Source of the DNA: Candidatus Minthosoma caballi
GTDB lineage: Bacteria; Bacteroidota; Bacteroidia; Bacteroidales; Bacteroidaceae
Assembly (NCBI GenBank): GCA_018064505.1
Contig: JAGHVC010000090.1
Location: 1-42,822, forward strand
Direction of reading: 5' to 3'
Length of the DNA stretch: 42,822 nucleotides
Below are positions 31,506 to 41,328 of the stretch, in pieces (position 1 is the stretch's first letter; each line of letters opens with the position of its first letter). The notes under the pieces are model-generated. The model did no database searches and was not told the origin of the DNA. It saw only the letters and a program-made list of their open reading frames with translations. A program made the translations under genes and the position numbers.

Positions 31506-33242
31506 TTATTGCAATGCATCAAGCCAGCCAGCCAAAGCAACTAATGTTGCATTCCAGTTGATGGCAATCTCATTGCTTGCATAGCTGCCGCTGTTGTCAA
31601 TGTATGACTCATCAGGAATCCTGGTTGTATACTCGACATAATCCTTATCTTGCTGCCCTGGATTTGGACCGCCAACAAGGAAGCCAGGCAGAGTGCCATT
31701 AGGATTGCTCTCAGACAGACGATGATGAGGATGGCATGAAGGCTTAGTGCCAAAACCTGTCACATAGCAATAGCCGGTAGCATTCTGGCCAAGCAAATAG
31801 TTCATGCATCTCTGAGCATTGAGCTTGTAATTTGCATCCCCTGTCAGCTTAAATGCATACAGCATCTGCACACCTCTCCAGCAGCATCCCTCTGCATTGC
31901 ATCCCCAGAAGAAATCTTTTGGGCTATTGCCTGCAGGAGATAGGAAGCAAGAAGTTTCTGCAGCTTCTGCATAAGGCTTTACATACTCAATCAGCCACTC
32001 TTTATAGCCATCAGCAATAGACTTGTCGCTTATCGAGTTCTCGTCAGTGAGATTCATCCACGAAAGCATGCCAAGCTCTGCCACATTGCCCCAAGAAGCT
32101 GGAGAATAAGCACTTGGCTTCTTACTGAGTGCTTCGTCGCGATAGTCGTTCTTGCCTGTTGCAAAGTAGAGCTCAGTTGCAGCCCAGTAGAACTCGTCAT
32201 CAAATACCTTATCATCGTATGCTCCTGTCACCACATCAGGGTCGAAAGAAGCATTCATCTTGTTTTGATCATATTCCTCATTAGGGTGAGCCTTTGCCCA
32301 TGCAAAAGCTTTTTCTGCCTGTGCCAATGCCTGAGCCGAAAAACCAGGGAATTCACTCTCGTATTCCTTATATATGCGAGATGCCATAGCCATGCAGGCA
32401 GCAAAATCAAGTGTTGCTGCAGTTGTTTTCTTCACAACATAACGCTGCTGCTTGCATTCCGATGGAGCAATGAAACTCTCAAAGTTTGGAGTTGTGAGCT
32501 TGTGGTAAAGTCCGCCATCAGTGTCCTGCATGGTGAGCATCCACTTGAGGTTGTAATAAATCTCGTCAAGCAAGTCAGGAGCATTGTTCTTGCTCTCTGG
32601 AATGTTGACATTGAGAGACTTATAGTAATCCTTGTTCTGCTCATACACATTCATCATCACCGCCACGGTGTATCCAGAGTTCACGATATACTTGTTGTAG
32701 TCGCCAGCATCATACCATCCCCAGCTGCTGCTAATCACTGTTCCTGCAGGGCGCTCAGCAGTTGCCGCACTTGGATGAACTTGCACATTTGTGTCCATGT
32801 GTGCAGCAGGACGAGCCCATTTGCCAGCATACTGAGCTTCAATAGGCATCGAGGCACGCTGGTAATAAAATGCTTTGATGGCAGCAACGGAAAGCGGAGT
32901 CAGCGAATGCTTGCTGACGCATATCTCTGCCTTGTTTTCACCTACGACCAATTGGTATCTTCCCTCTGTAGTGAGACTTGAGAAGTCAACAATCTGTCGT
33001 ACCTTGTCCGAGAAAGGAGATTTTGCAGTTCTGCTTGTCTTTCCCTTCCAAACAGCTTTGCCAGTGGCAGGATTTATAATAGTGACGGTTTGTGGCTTAG
33101 CATCAACTGAAGCAACTTCAATGCTTGCAGTTTTCTCCGCCTCAGGTTCGAATCCAACCTGATTCACTTTCAGCACATCATTCTGCGCCAACATTATGGT
33201 GCTCATCACGCACCCAACACAAAACGAGAATATCTTTTTCAT
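31506..33242 (-). CDS. GH9 endoglucanase/glucanase with N-terminal CelD-like Ig domain; start revised from 33299
   Basis: WGWYDAGDYNKYIVNSGYTV, GYCYVTGFGTKPSCHPHHRLS, DESYIDNSGSYASNEIAINWNA; promoter TATATTTG lies inside the longer ORF. Confidence 0.92.
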   Translation of the reverse strand: MKKIFSFCVGCVMSTIMLAQNDVLKVNQVGFEPEAEKTASIEVASVDAKPQTVTIINPATGKAVWKGKTSRTAKSPFSDKVRQIVDFSSLTTEGRYQLVVGENKAEICVSKHSLTPLSVAAIKAFYYQRASMPIEAQYAGKWARPAAHMDTNVQVHPSAATAERPAGTVISSSWGWYDAGDYNKYIVNSGYTVAVMMNVYEQNKDYYKSLNVNIPESKNNAPDLLDEIYYNLKWMLTMQDTDGGLYHKLTTPNFESFIAPSECKQQRYVVKKTTAATLDFAACMAMASRIYKEYESEFPGFSAQALAQAEKAFAWAKAHPNEEYDQNKMNASFDPDVVTGAYDDKVFDDEFYWAATELYFATGKNDYRDEALSKKPSAYSPASWGNVAELGMLSWMNLTDENSISDKSIADGYKEWLIEYVKPYAEAAETSCFLSPAGNSPKDFFWGCNAEGCCWRGVQMLYAFKLTGDANYKLNAQRCMNYLLGQNATGYCYVTGFGTKPSCHPHHRLSESNPNGTLPGFLVGGPNPGQQDKDYVEYTTRIPDESYIDNSGSYASNEIAINWNATLVALAGWLDALQ

Positions 33243-33264
33243 ACCGGTAATGTCATTTTGTTTG

Positions 33265-33272
33265 CAAATATA
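33265..33272 (-). promoter_or_regulatory. -7 element TATATTTG for GH9
   Basis: CAAATATA on the plus strand. Confidence 0.55.
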
Positions 33273-33318
33273 CTTGTTTTTTCGTAGAAAAACAAACATT
33301 TGTATGCTTAAAGCCGTT

Positions 33319-34440
33319 TTATCGTATTTTCTTGTTCAGTTTCTTCATGGTCTTAAGCGATTTTTTTCCTGCTTCCTCACCTCGTTTTATCATTTCATCA
33401 ATCTTGACAGGGCTAAAATCACTGACCGAGAAACCTTTCAGATCGGGATTGATATAAATATCTGCGTTTCTCACATTTGACTGATATTTACTCATGTCCG
33501 GACGAACAAGGCTCCATTTCAGCATGTTCAGCAATCCTAATTTCTTGAGAGGCGCGAACATGTTGTCAAACTCCTCATCGAAGTCAGCACCATTCTTCTC
33601 TCCCTTGTGCTTGTTGACAGTCAGATCCACAGCAATGACAATGTCTGCTCCCATAGCTTTCGCCACATCCACAGGCAGGTTGTTCAGCACTCCTCCATCC
33701 ACAAGTGTGCGGTCGTCTATCACCATCGGGCGAAATGCCAAAGGAATAGCCATGCTGGCTCTCATTGCCTCAGCAAGATTTCCGCTGCTTATCACTACCT
33801 CTTCAAACGAATTCAAATCGACAGCCACGCATCGGTAAGGGATAGGCATCTCGTTGAAATCCAGCGAGTCTGCCGTGCCTATCATTCTTTGCAGCGTGCT
33901 CACAATGCTGTCGCCTTTAAGAGCTCCAAGCTGAAAGCGTTTCTTTTGTTTCTGGTCTTCTTGCGAGAGGGCATTATCATTTGTGTCTTCGCGCTTTTTC
34001 TTCTTGAAATTTAAGTTCACAGGATAGCCCAGCACATAGGTCACGCCGTTCTCCTTCTCTATCAATTTGCTGCTATGCTCCAGGCTGCGGTCAGTGAGCA
34101 GCGACAGCCATTCTTGCGAGCGGAACAAGCTGTCGAGTTGCTCTGAGCGATACCCCATGCTGTACAATCCGCCCACGATGCTGCCTATGCTGGTGCCTAC
34201 CACCATGTCGATAGGAATTCCTGACTTCTCAATGTACTTCAGCACTCCAACTTCAGCAGCACCCTTTGCGCCGCCTCCGCCCAGCACCAAAGCCACTTTT
34301 GGTCTTCTGTCTGCTTTGTCTGCAGGTTGATTAGGATATAACAACACCGTCTCCGACGCTTTTGCATTTGCCGTCAGAGAAACAAAGAGCAGAACCAAAA
34401 TGAATTTGAGAGTTTGTAATTTACTCGTCTTCAAAATCAT
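33319..34440 (-). CDS. Patatin-like phospholipase
   Basis: ALVLGGGGAKGAAEVGVLKYI, GTSIGS, DGGVLNNLP. Confidence 0.92.
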   Translation of the reverse strand: MILKTSKLQTLKFILVLLFVSLTANAKASETVLLYPNQPADKADRRPKVALVLGGGGAKGAAEVGVLKYIEKSGIPIDMVVGTSIGSIVGGLYSMGYRSEQLDSLFRSQEWLSLLTDRSLEHSSKLIEKENGVTYVLGYPVNLNFKKKKREDTNDNALSQEDQKQKKRFQLGALKGDSIVSTLQRMIGTADSLDFNEMPIPYRCVAVDLNSFEEVVISSGNLAEAMRASMAIPLAFRPMVIDDRTLVDGGVLNNLPVDVAKAMGADIVIAVDLTVNKHKGEKNGADFDEEFDNMFAPLKKLGLLNMLKWSLVRPDMSKYQSNVRNADIYINPDLKGFSVSDFSPVKIDEMIKRGEEAGKKSLKTMKKLNKKIR

Positions 34441-34573
34441 AGTTATCGAGCTTTTTCCCGCAGTTTGAGCAGAAAACCTCGTGGCGATAAATCACGCCGC
34501 CGCAATCGTTGCATCGGTAAGTGCGCACTGATTTCTCCTGAGGCTCTGCCTGCTTATTCTTTTCTGTTTCCAT
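34421..34573 (-). CDS. 50-aa zinc-ribbon protein, not in the ORF track
   Basis: Translation METEKNKQAEPQEKSVRTYRCNDCGGVIYRHEVFCSNCGKKLDNYDFEDE*; two CxxC pairs; stop overlaps the patatin start by about 20 nt. Confidence 0.7.
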   Translation of the reverse strand: METEKNKQAEPQEKSVRTYRCNDCGGVIYRHEVFCSNCGKKLDNYDFEDE

Positions 34574-34688
34574 AAATTAGTTATATTTTAAGTAAGTCCG
34601 TTTGAGGTTAGTTATGTGCAAAGTTAATATCAATTTCTGTACAAACAAAATTTTATGCATTTTTCTTTATTTATCGGGCAAAAAGAAG

Positions 34689-34696
34689 TATCTTTG
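34689..34696 (+). promoter_or_regulatory. -7 element TATCTTTG for the CotH-family gene
   Basis: About 40 bp before the ATG at about 34734; lies inside the longer ORF. Confidence 0.5.
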
Positions 34697-34733
34697 TCCA
34701 ATAATTCCGGGAAACAACTACTTGCAAAGCATT

Positions 34734-37196
34734 ATGAAGCAAATAACATACCTATTTGGGCTGGCAGTCATGCTATTTTACGCGTTGCCAATCAAAGCTC
34801 AGATGATGATAAACGAAATCATGCAGTCGAACATTGATTGTGTGATGGACGACATAAACGAATACCCCGATTCGTGGGTTGAGATATACAATGCGGGCGC
34901 AAATGCAGTAAACATTAGCGACTATAAGATTGGCATTACCGAGGATGCAAACACAGCCTGGGCATTGCCAAGCATGATTGTAGGCACAAAGCAGAAGGCG
35001 CTGATCTACTGCGACAAAGAGGCAAAGAGAATGCATACTGATTTCCGTCTGGAGTCGGGCAACGAATGCTCTGTTTACCTGTTCAAAGGATCTGAAGTAG
35101 TTGACAAGCTCACAGATTTGCCTAAGCAGCCATCTCCGAACATTGCTTACGGACGCAAAAACGACGGAGCAGACGAATGGGGCTATATGACTACGCCGAC
35201 TCCAGGGCAGAAGAACTGCGGAGAGATTGCGTTAGGAGTGCTTGGCGACCCCGTGTTTTCTATGCCGGGAAGTGTCAGGGCATACTCGGCCACAATGTCG
35301 CTAACTCTCTCGTTGCCAGACGATGCGCCAAAAGGCACAGAGATAAGAGTCACATACGACGGCACCGAGCCAACTTCTGCAAGCACGCTCGTCACGGGCC
35401 CTATAACATTCAGCAACAACCGCATCGTCAGGGCTAAGCTCTTCTGCAAGGGCTATGTGTCGCCAAGGTCGGTCACTCAGTCCTATCTGTTCCTGCACAG
35501 AGATGTCACTTTGCCAGTAGTGTCTATCGTGACTGATGGGAAGTTCTTGAACGACAATAAGATCGGCATCTATGTCGATGGCTCATACTCAAGCAGCAAG
35601 AAGAACTATGAGTACAATTGGCGACGACCAATAAACTTTGAGTATTTTGGCGCGGCTGACGAGGAGAGCATCATAAACCAGCTATGCGAGACGCGCGTTC
35701 AAGGCGGTGCTTCACGAGGCAGCAAGATGAAGTCTCTGGCACTGTATGCTCACAAGCGTTTCGGGAAAAAGAACTTCAAGCATGAGTTCTTTGCCGACCA
35801 GAAGCCGGGCATAAACAAGTTCAAGTCGATTATCTTGCGCAATGCAGGAAACGACTTCGACTATCTATACATGCGAGACGCTGTGATTCAGCGCACTATG
35901 GCTCAGAACTGCGACCTCGATTGGCAGGCATGGAGTCCTGCGATTGTGTTCATCAATGGCGTGTACAATGGCATGCTGAATGTGCGCGAACGCTCAAACG
36001 AGGACAATATCGAAGCTAATTATGATGGTCTGGAAGACATTGACATGATTGAAAACTGGAATAGTCTGAAAGCTGGAGAAATGGACGGCTGGAAGGCATT
36101 CACAGAGTTCTACAACGAGCATGGACACACCATGGCGGAGTATGAAGAACAAATGGATTGCATAGAATTCATCAACCTTATGGCGATGAATCTCTACTAT
36201 AACAATCAGGATTTCCCTGGCAACAACATCGTGATGTGGCGCCCGAGAGAAGAAGGAGGAAGATGGCGATTTGTGGCAAAGGACACTGACTTTGGTCTTG
36301 GCTTGTACAACACCTCATACGACTATAAATCAATTGAGTGGATATACTACAACGACTACGACCCCGACCGCAAATGGGCTAATGGCTACGAGCACACAAG
36401 GCTTTTCCGCCGCCTGATGGAGGATGAGGATTTCAGCCGTGAGTTCATTGACAGATGCGCAATATACATGGGCGACTTCATGAACAACAAAGGCACTCGC
36501 GAGGTTTGGGATCCGATGTATGAGCAGATAAAGTTTGAGTATCCTCACCACAGAGAACTGGTGAACAAGTGGTGGCCAAACTACTCTGACGAGCTTTACA
36601 ACGCGCGCAATTGGTGCGGAATGCGAGCTGGCTCGTTCTACAAGCAGCTGGCAAGCTACTACAAATTGGGCACTCCGACTCCGCTTGTCGTCAACTCGTC
36701 GGCAAATGTGCTCGATCTGGGCAAGGTTGAGATTCTCATGAATGGCGTGCCTCTCACAAAGGGCAAGTTCGACGGCAAGTTCTTTGCAGGAAGGAAGCTG
36801 ACGCTTGAAGGTCGTCCTGTTGACGGCAAGCAAGTTACTGGGTGGTCTGTCTATGTGAGCGATGGCAAGACATCCTCAATACAGCTGATAAAAGGCAGCA
36901 CTTACACATTCGCAATGCCAGAGTGCACCAGCATGTCCATCCAGGCTCAGTTTGCCGACTATGTGGACGGAATGGATGAGATCGCTGAGACGAGAGCATG
37001 GCAAATGCGCCAGTTGAGCAACTGCGTCATTCTGAGCAATGTAGCAAGTGGAACCCTTGTCACATTATATACAATGAGCGGCATCCCTGTCAATAGCTTT
37101 ACTGCTGATGGCGGTGAACTGAGGATTGATGTTGAGCGCGGCAGGCCTTATGTGCTGCGTGTAGGAGCAGAGGCTGTCAAGGTTATAGCTAAGTAG
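34734..37196 (+). CDS. Secreted CotH-family (kinase-like) protein with lamin-tail and CHB_HEX_C/FN3-like domains and C-terminal sorting-like tail; start revised from 34602
   Basis: MMINEIMQSNIDCVMDDINEYPDSWVEIYNAG; VTYDGTEPTSAS; ETRVQGGASRGSKMKSLALYAHKRFGKKNF; FVAKDTDFGLGLYN. Confidence 0.83.
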   Translation: MKQITYLFGLAVMLFYALPIKAQMMINEIMQSNIDCVMDDINEYPDSWVEIYNAGANAVNISDYKIGITEDANTAWALPSMIVGTKQKALIYCDKEAKRMHTDFRLESGNECSVYLFKGSEVVDKLTDLPKQPSPNIAYGRKNDGADEWGYMTTPTPGQKNCGEIALGVLGDPVFSMPGSVRAYSATMSLTLSLPDDAPKGTEIRVTYDGTEPTSASTLVTGPITFSNNRIVRAKLFCKGYVSPRSVTQSYLFLHRDVTLPVVSIVTDGKFLNDNKIGIYVDGSYSSSKKNYEYNWRRPINFEYFGAADEESIINQLCETRVQGGASRGSKMKSLALYAHKRFGKKNFKHEFFADQKPGINKFKSIILRNAGNDFDYLYMRDAVIQRTMAQNCDLDWQAWSPAIVFINGVYNGMLNVRERSNEDNIEANYDGLEDIDMIENWNSLKAGEMDGWKAFTEFYNEHGHTMAEYEEQMDCIEFINLMAMNLYYNNQDFPGNNIVMWRPREEGGRWRFVAKDTDFGLGLYNTSYDYKSIEWIYYNDYDPDRKWANGYEHTRLFRRLMEDEDFSREFIDRCAIYMGDFMNNKGTREVWDPMYEQIKFEYPHHRELVNKWWPNYSDELYNARNWCGMRAGSFYKQLASYYKLGTPTPLVVNSSANVLDLGKVEILMNGVPLTKGKFDGKFFAGRKLTLEGRPVDGKQVTGWSVYVSDGKTSSIQLIKGSTYTFAMPECTSMSIQAQFADYVDGMDEIAETRAWQMRQLSNCVILSNVASGTLVTLYTMSGIPVNSFTADGGELRIDVERGRPYVLRVGAEAVKVIAK

Positions 37197-37280
37197 TGTG
37201 AAAAATACAAAAAAAAGATTTCACATGATTGCCCCTAACTCCGATTTTATAAATAAGAAGTTGATTATAAATATTTTAGT

Positions 37281-38249
37281 ATGTTACTAAACATTGTTTT
37301 CATTATCATAGGCTTTGTGCTGCTGGTGAAAGGCGGCGACTACCTTGTTGATGGCTCGGTAGCCATTGCGCGCCGCGCTAAGTTAAGTCCTATGGTTATT
37401 GGTTTGACCGTTATTGGTTTTGGCACTTCGGCACCTGAATTGCTGGTGAGCGCACAAGCCTCGCTGGCTGGCTCTTCTGGCATCGCTATTGGCAATGTTG
37501 TTGGCTCAAACATTGCCAACATTGCTTTGATTCTCGGCGTGACATCGCTGATTTGCCCTATCCCGTCGAAAAGGGCAACGCTCAGAATCGACATGCCTTT
37601 CATGGTTATTGCAATGGCTATGTTTATCGCTGCTGCTATGACTGGCACAATAGAGCGCTGGCAAGGACTAATCTTTGTTGCTTGCATTGCAGGTTTCGTC
37701 ACTTGGCAAGTAATGAAGTCACGCAAAGAGATTTCTGCACAGGATTCAGCAGAGGAACAGGAAAAGCCGATGCCTGTCTGGAAGGCATTGCTGATGGTTG
37801 TTGTGTCTATTGGAGCAATGGTGTGGGGTGCAAACAAACTGATAGAAGGCGCGTCGGGCATTGCGATGGATCTTGGCACTCAGTTTGGCATCGAACCATC
37901 CACCATGGAACGCATCATCGGTCTTACTATCGTGGCTGTCGGCACAAGCTTGCCCGAATTGTTCGCTTCTGTCATTGCAGCACGGAAAGGCGAGACAGAC
38001 ATGGCAATTGGCAACATCATTGGCTCAGTCACATTCAATATCTTGTGCGTCATTGGCATTTCATCGACAATATGCCCTATCGTGAATAGCGACAAGGGAT
38101 TCTTGTTTGACTACATCCTGATGGGAGGCCTTGGATTGCTGCTCTGGGCATTCCTCGCCACAAAGCATAAGCTGGAAAGATGGGAGGGCGCTGTGCTGCT
38201 TACCATCTACATCCTCTTCATCGCAAGAACAGTGATAATGACTTCCTGA
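37281..38249 (+). CDS. Calcium/sodium antiporter (CaCA family, YrbG-like)
   Basis: Two alpha repeats: GFGTSAPELLVS...GNVVGSNIANI and VGTSLPELFAS...GNIIGSVTFNI. Confidence 0.95.
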   Translation: MLLNIVFIIIGFVLLVKGGDYLVDGSVAIARRAKLSPMVIGLTVIGFGTSAPELLVSAQASLAGSSGIAIGNVVGSNIANIALILGVTSLICPIPSKRATLRIDMPFMVIAMAMFIAAAMTGTIERWQGLIFVACIAGFVTWQVMKSRKEISAQDSAEEQEKPMPVWKALLMVVVSIGAMVWGANKLIEGASGIAMDLGTQFGIEPSTMERIIGLTIVAVGTSLPELFASVIAARKGETDMAIGNIIGSVTFNILCVIGISSTICPIVNSDKGFLFDYILMGGLGLLLWAFLATKHKLERWEGAVLLTIYILFIARTVIMTS

Positions 38250-38267
38250 AAGAGGCACAATCGTGAG

Positions 38268-38380
38268 TGCTTTTCACGCTCAAAAGTTTACACCTTGCAC
38301 GCATCATCGCTTACGCCTTGTAAGCCATGTCGTTTATCGGGCATAAGCAATGATGCGTGACAGGCACAGACTTTTCACCT
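38268..38380. repeat. REP-like stem-loop element, copy B
   Basis: CACGCATCATCGCTTACGCC (38298-38317) / GGCATAAGCAATGATGCGTG (38340-38359); shares TTTCAYGCTCAAAAG and GCCTTGTAAGCCATRTCG with copy A. Confidence 0.72.
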
Positions 38381-38489
38381 TATAAGGCATACGAAATAAC
38401 TTATTAAATAACAATACATTAAATACTAGCTGATATAATAACATCGGTTATACAGGGCTCTTGGTGAAATTGCGCTTTGCACGAAAAAG

Positions 38490-38570
38490 AAAAACCCATA
38501 AAAACCCCATATCAACCCCCAAAAACCATAATGTTTTTCAAGGTTTTTAGAAGGTTTTTCGAGGTTTTTC
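38490..38570. repeat. Phased A-tract/T-tract array (10-11 bp spacing), possible curved DNA upstream of GH3
   Basis: A5 at 38490, 38500, 38521; T5 at 38534, 38544, 38555, 38565; units like AGGTTTTTCG. Confidence 0.7.
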
Positions 38571-38640
38571 CTTCCAGCACGAAATGCAAAAAAAAGATTT
38601 CACACGATGTTCCTTAATACCATAATATTTAACATTACCT

Positions 38641-41208
38641 ATGAAAAAAACAATCTTGATAGTTTCAGCACTCTTTATCTCTGCCATAGCATCGGCGCAG
38701 GCGCTTTTGCCATTCCAAGACCCAGCATTGTCGGCAGATGAGCGTGCTGACGACCTTATCCGCCGACTCTCCATCGAAGAAAAAGCATCGCTGATGATGC
38801 ACCAGTCAAAAGAAATCAAGCGACTTGGCGTTCCTGCTTTCCAGTGGTGGAACGAGGCGCTTCATGGAGTGGGTCGCAACGGAGTGGCAACGGTGTTCCC
38901 TATCACAATGGGCATGGCTGCCTCATGGGACGAGGCTCTGCTCTACAATGTGTTTAACGCTGTCAGCGACGAAGGACGCGCTAAGGCTCAGGCAGCTAAG
39001 AATTCTGGAAGAGTGAGACAGTATCAAGGACTTTCGTTCTGGACTCCAAACATCAACATCTTCCGCGATCCTCGATGGGGACGCGGGCAGGAAACCTACG
39101 GAGAGGATCCTTACCTGACCTCTCGCATGGGCGTGGCTGTCGTGAAAGGCTTGCAAGGACCTGACGATGCTAAATACAGAAAAACTCTTGCTTGCGCAAA
39201 GCACTTTGCTGTGCATTCTGGTCCAGAATGGAATCGCCATTCGTTCAATGTCGAGGACCTTCCTGAGCGTGACCTCTGGGAGACTTATATACCAGCTTTC
39301 AAGGCACTTGTGCAGGAGGCTAATGTGGAGGAAGTGATGTGTGCATATCAGCGCATAGACGGAGATCCATGCTGCGGCAACAATCGCTATCTGCGACAGA
39401 TTCTTCGCAATGACCTTGGCTTCAAAGGCTTGGTGACAAGCGACTGCTGGGCAATCAACGACTTCTTCAACAAAGGAGCTCATGAGGTTGTGTCTGACGA
39501 GGAAAGCGCTGTTGCAATGAGCTTGCGAGCTGGCACTGATGTGGAGTGCGGCTCTGTATATACGAATCTTCCTGAGGCATTTGCTTCAGGATAAATCACT
39601 GAAGAGGAGATCAACGAAAGCTTGAAGCGACTCATTGTTGCCCGCATCAAGCTCGGTGACTTTGATGTTGATGGCATTGTGGAATGGACAAAGATTCCAG
39701 AATCAGTCATCGCATGCGACGAGCACCGCAACCTCGCACTGAAGATGGCTCAGGAAAGCATTGTTCTCTTGCAAAACAAGAATAGCATTTTGCCTCTCAG
39801 CAAGAGCGGCCAAAGCATAGCTGTGCTTGGCCCTAACGCTAATGACTCCACAATGCTTTGGGGCAACTACAACGGATTCCCTAAGCACACTGTCACAATT
39901 CTTGACGGCATCAAGAGCAAGGCAAGCAATGTGACTTACATCCCTGGATGCGGCCACACAGACAACACAGTGAGAGAAAGCCGCTTTGGCTCAATCGTCT
40001 CTCCTGAGGGAACTAAAGGCTTGAAAGCCACATATTATAATAATGAAGACTTGTCGGGCGAGGCAGCTGCTGTGCAGTACTACACCACTCCTATTCGCCT
40101 GAACAATGGCGGAGCAACAGCATTTGCGCCTGGCGTAAATCTGCAGCATTTCTCTGCAAGATACGAGGGCAAGCTCACTTGCAAGCAAGACGAAGATATC
40201 ACCTTCACCGTGCGCGCTGACGATGCTGTTCGCGTGATCTGCAACGGCGACACGCTCATCAACAGATGGGATTTTGACGAGACAGGCACTCGCAACAGAA
40301 CTGCGAAGCTTCCTGTGAAGGCTGGCGACGAGCTGAACATTCAGGTTGACTATGTGCAGCAAATCAATGTTGCCATGCTTCAGTTCGATGTCACTTCTTC
40401 AGCCACCACTTCTACTGAAGAAATCCTTGCAAAAGCATCTCAGGCAGACATCGTCGTGTATGTAGGCGGCATTTCTCCACGCCTTGAAGGTGAGGAGATG
40501 CGAGTGGATGCAGAGGGCTTCAAGGGAGGCGACCGCACAAGCATCGAACTTCCTAAGGTTCAGCGCGAAATGCTCAAGGCGCTGCATGCCAGAGGTAAGA
40601 AGATTGTGTATGTGAACTGCTCTGGCTCTGCTATTGCTCTTGAGCCAGAAACGGAGTCATGCGATGCTATTATTCAGGCTTGGTATGGTGGCGAAAAGGG
40701 CGGCGAAGCACTTGCCGATGTTCTTTTCGGCGACTACAATCCTTCAGGAAAACTTCCTGTGACATTCTATCGCAACACCGACCAGCTCCCTGACTTCCTT
40801 GACTACACAATGAAGGGACGCACCTACCGCTTCTTCGAAGATAAGCCACTCTTTGCGTTTGGCGAAGGTCTCAGCTACACCACTTTCAGCATTGGCAAAG
40901 CAAGCTACAAGAAGGGCGAAGTGAAGGTGTCGGTAACTAACACTGGCGACCGTGATGGCGACGAAGTTGTTCAGGTATATATCCGCCGCATTGGCGACAC
41001 CGACGGACCAAAGAAGACTCTCCGTGCCTACAAGCGTCTCAGCCTCAAAGCAGGCGAAACAATCTCTGCAGCCATCCCTCTTCCACGCGAAAGCTTTGAG
41101 TGGTGGGACAACTCAACCAACACTATGCGCATCCTGCCTGGCACTTACGAGCTGATGATCGGCAACAGCAGTGATGCAAAGGCGTTCACAACAGTCAAAA
41201 TAAAGTAA
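38641..41208 (+). pseudogene. GH3 beta-glucosidase/xylosidase with PA14 insert, interrupted by in-frame TAA at 39592-39594
   Basis: ORFs 38641-39594 and 39622-41208 share one frame; the sequence runs ...NLPEAFASG*ITEEEINESLKRLIVARIKLGDFD...; nucleophile GLVTSDCWAI in the 5' part, PA14 GTKGLKATYYNNEDLSG in the 3' part. Confidence 0.9.
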
Positions 41209-41328
41209 TAAACAATAGTTATAAGTAGGTGATCAAAATTAGTTTTATAATAGATGTGCTCTATTTTGAGGCAGATTTCTTCTTGAATTTGAGGGAGTGA
41301 TGCGGGCATCATTGCAGGAGGCTGGATA

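Noticed and set aside
32265-32981. 238-aa plus-strand ORF opposite GH9
   Set aside because: Shadow ORF of a well-supported GH9 gene.
33147-33157. GGTTCGAATCC, a tRNA T-loop-like string
   Set aside because: Lies in GH9 codons for GFEPE; no acceptor or anticodon arms nearby.
34602-34733. TTG-initiated extension of the CotH-family ORF
   Set aside because: A -7 promoter motif lies inside it and the signal peptide starts at MKQITYLFG (about 34734).
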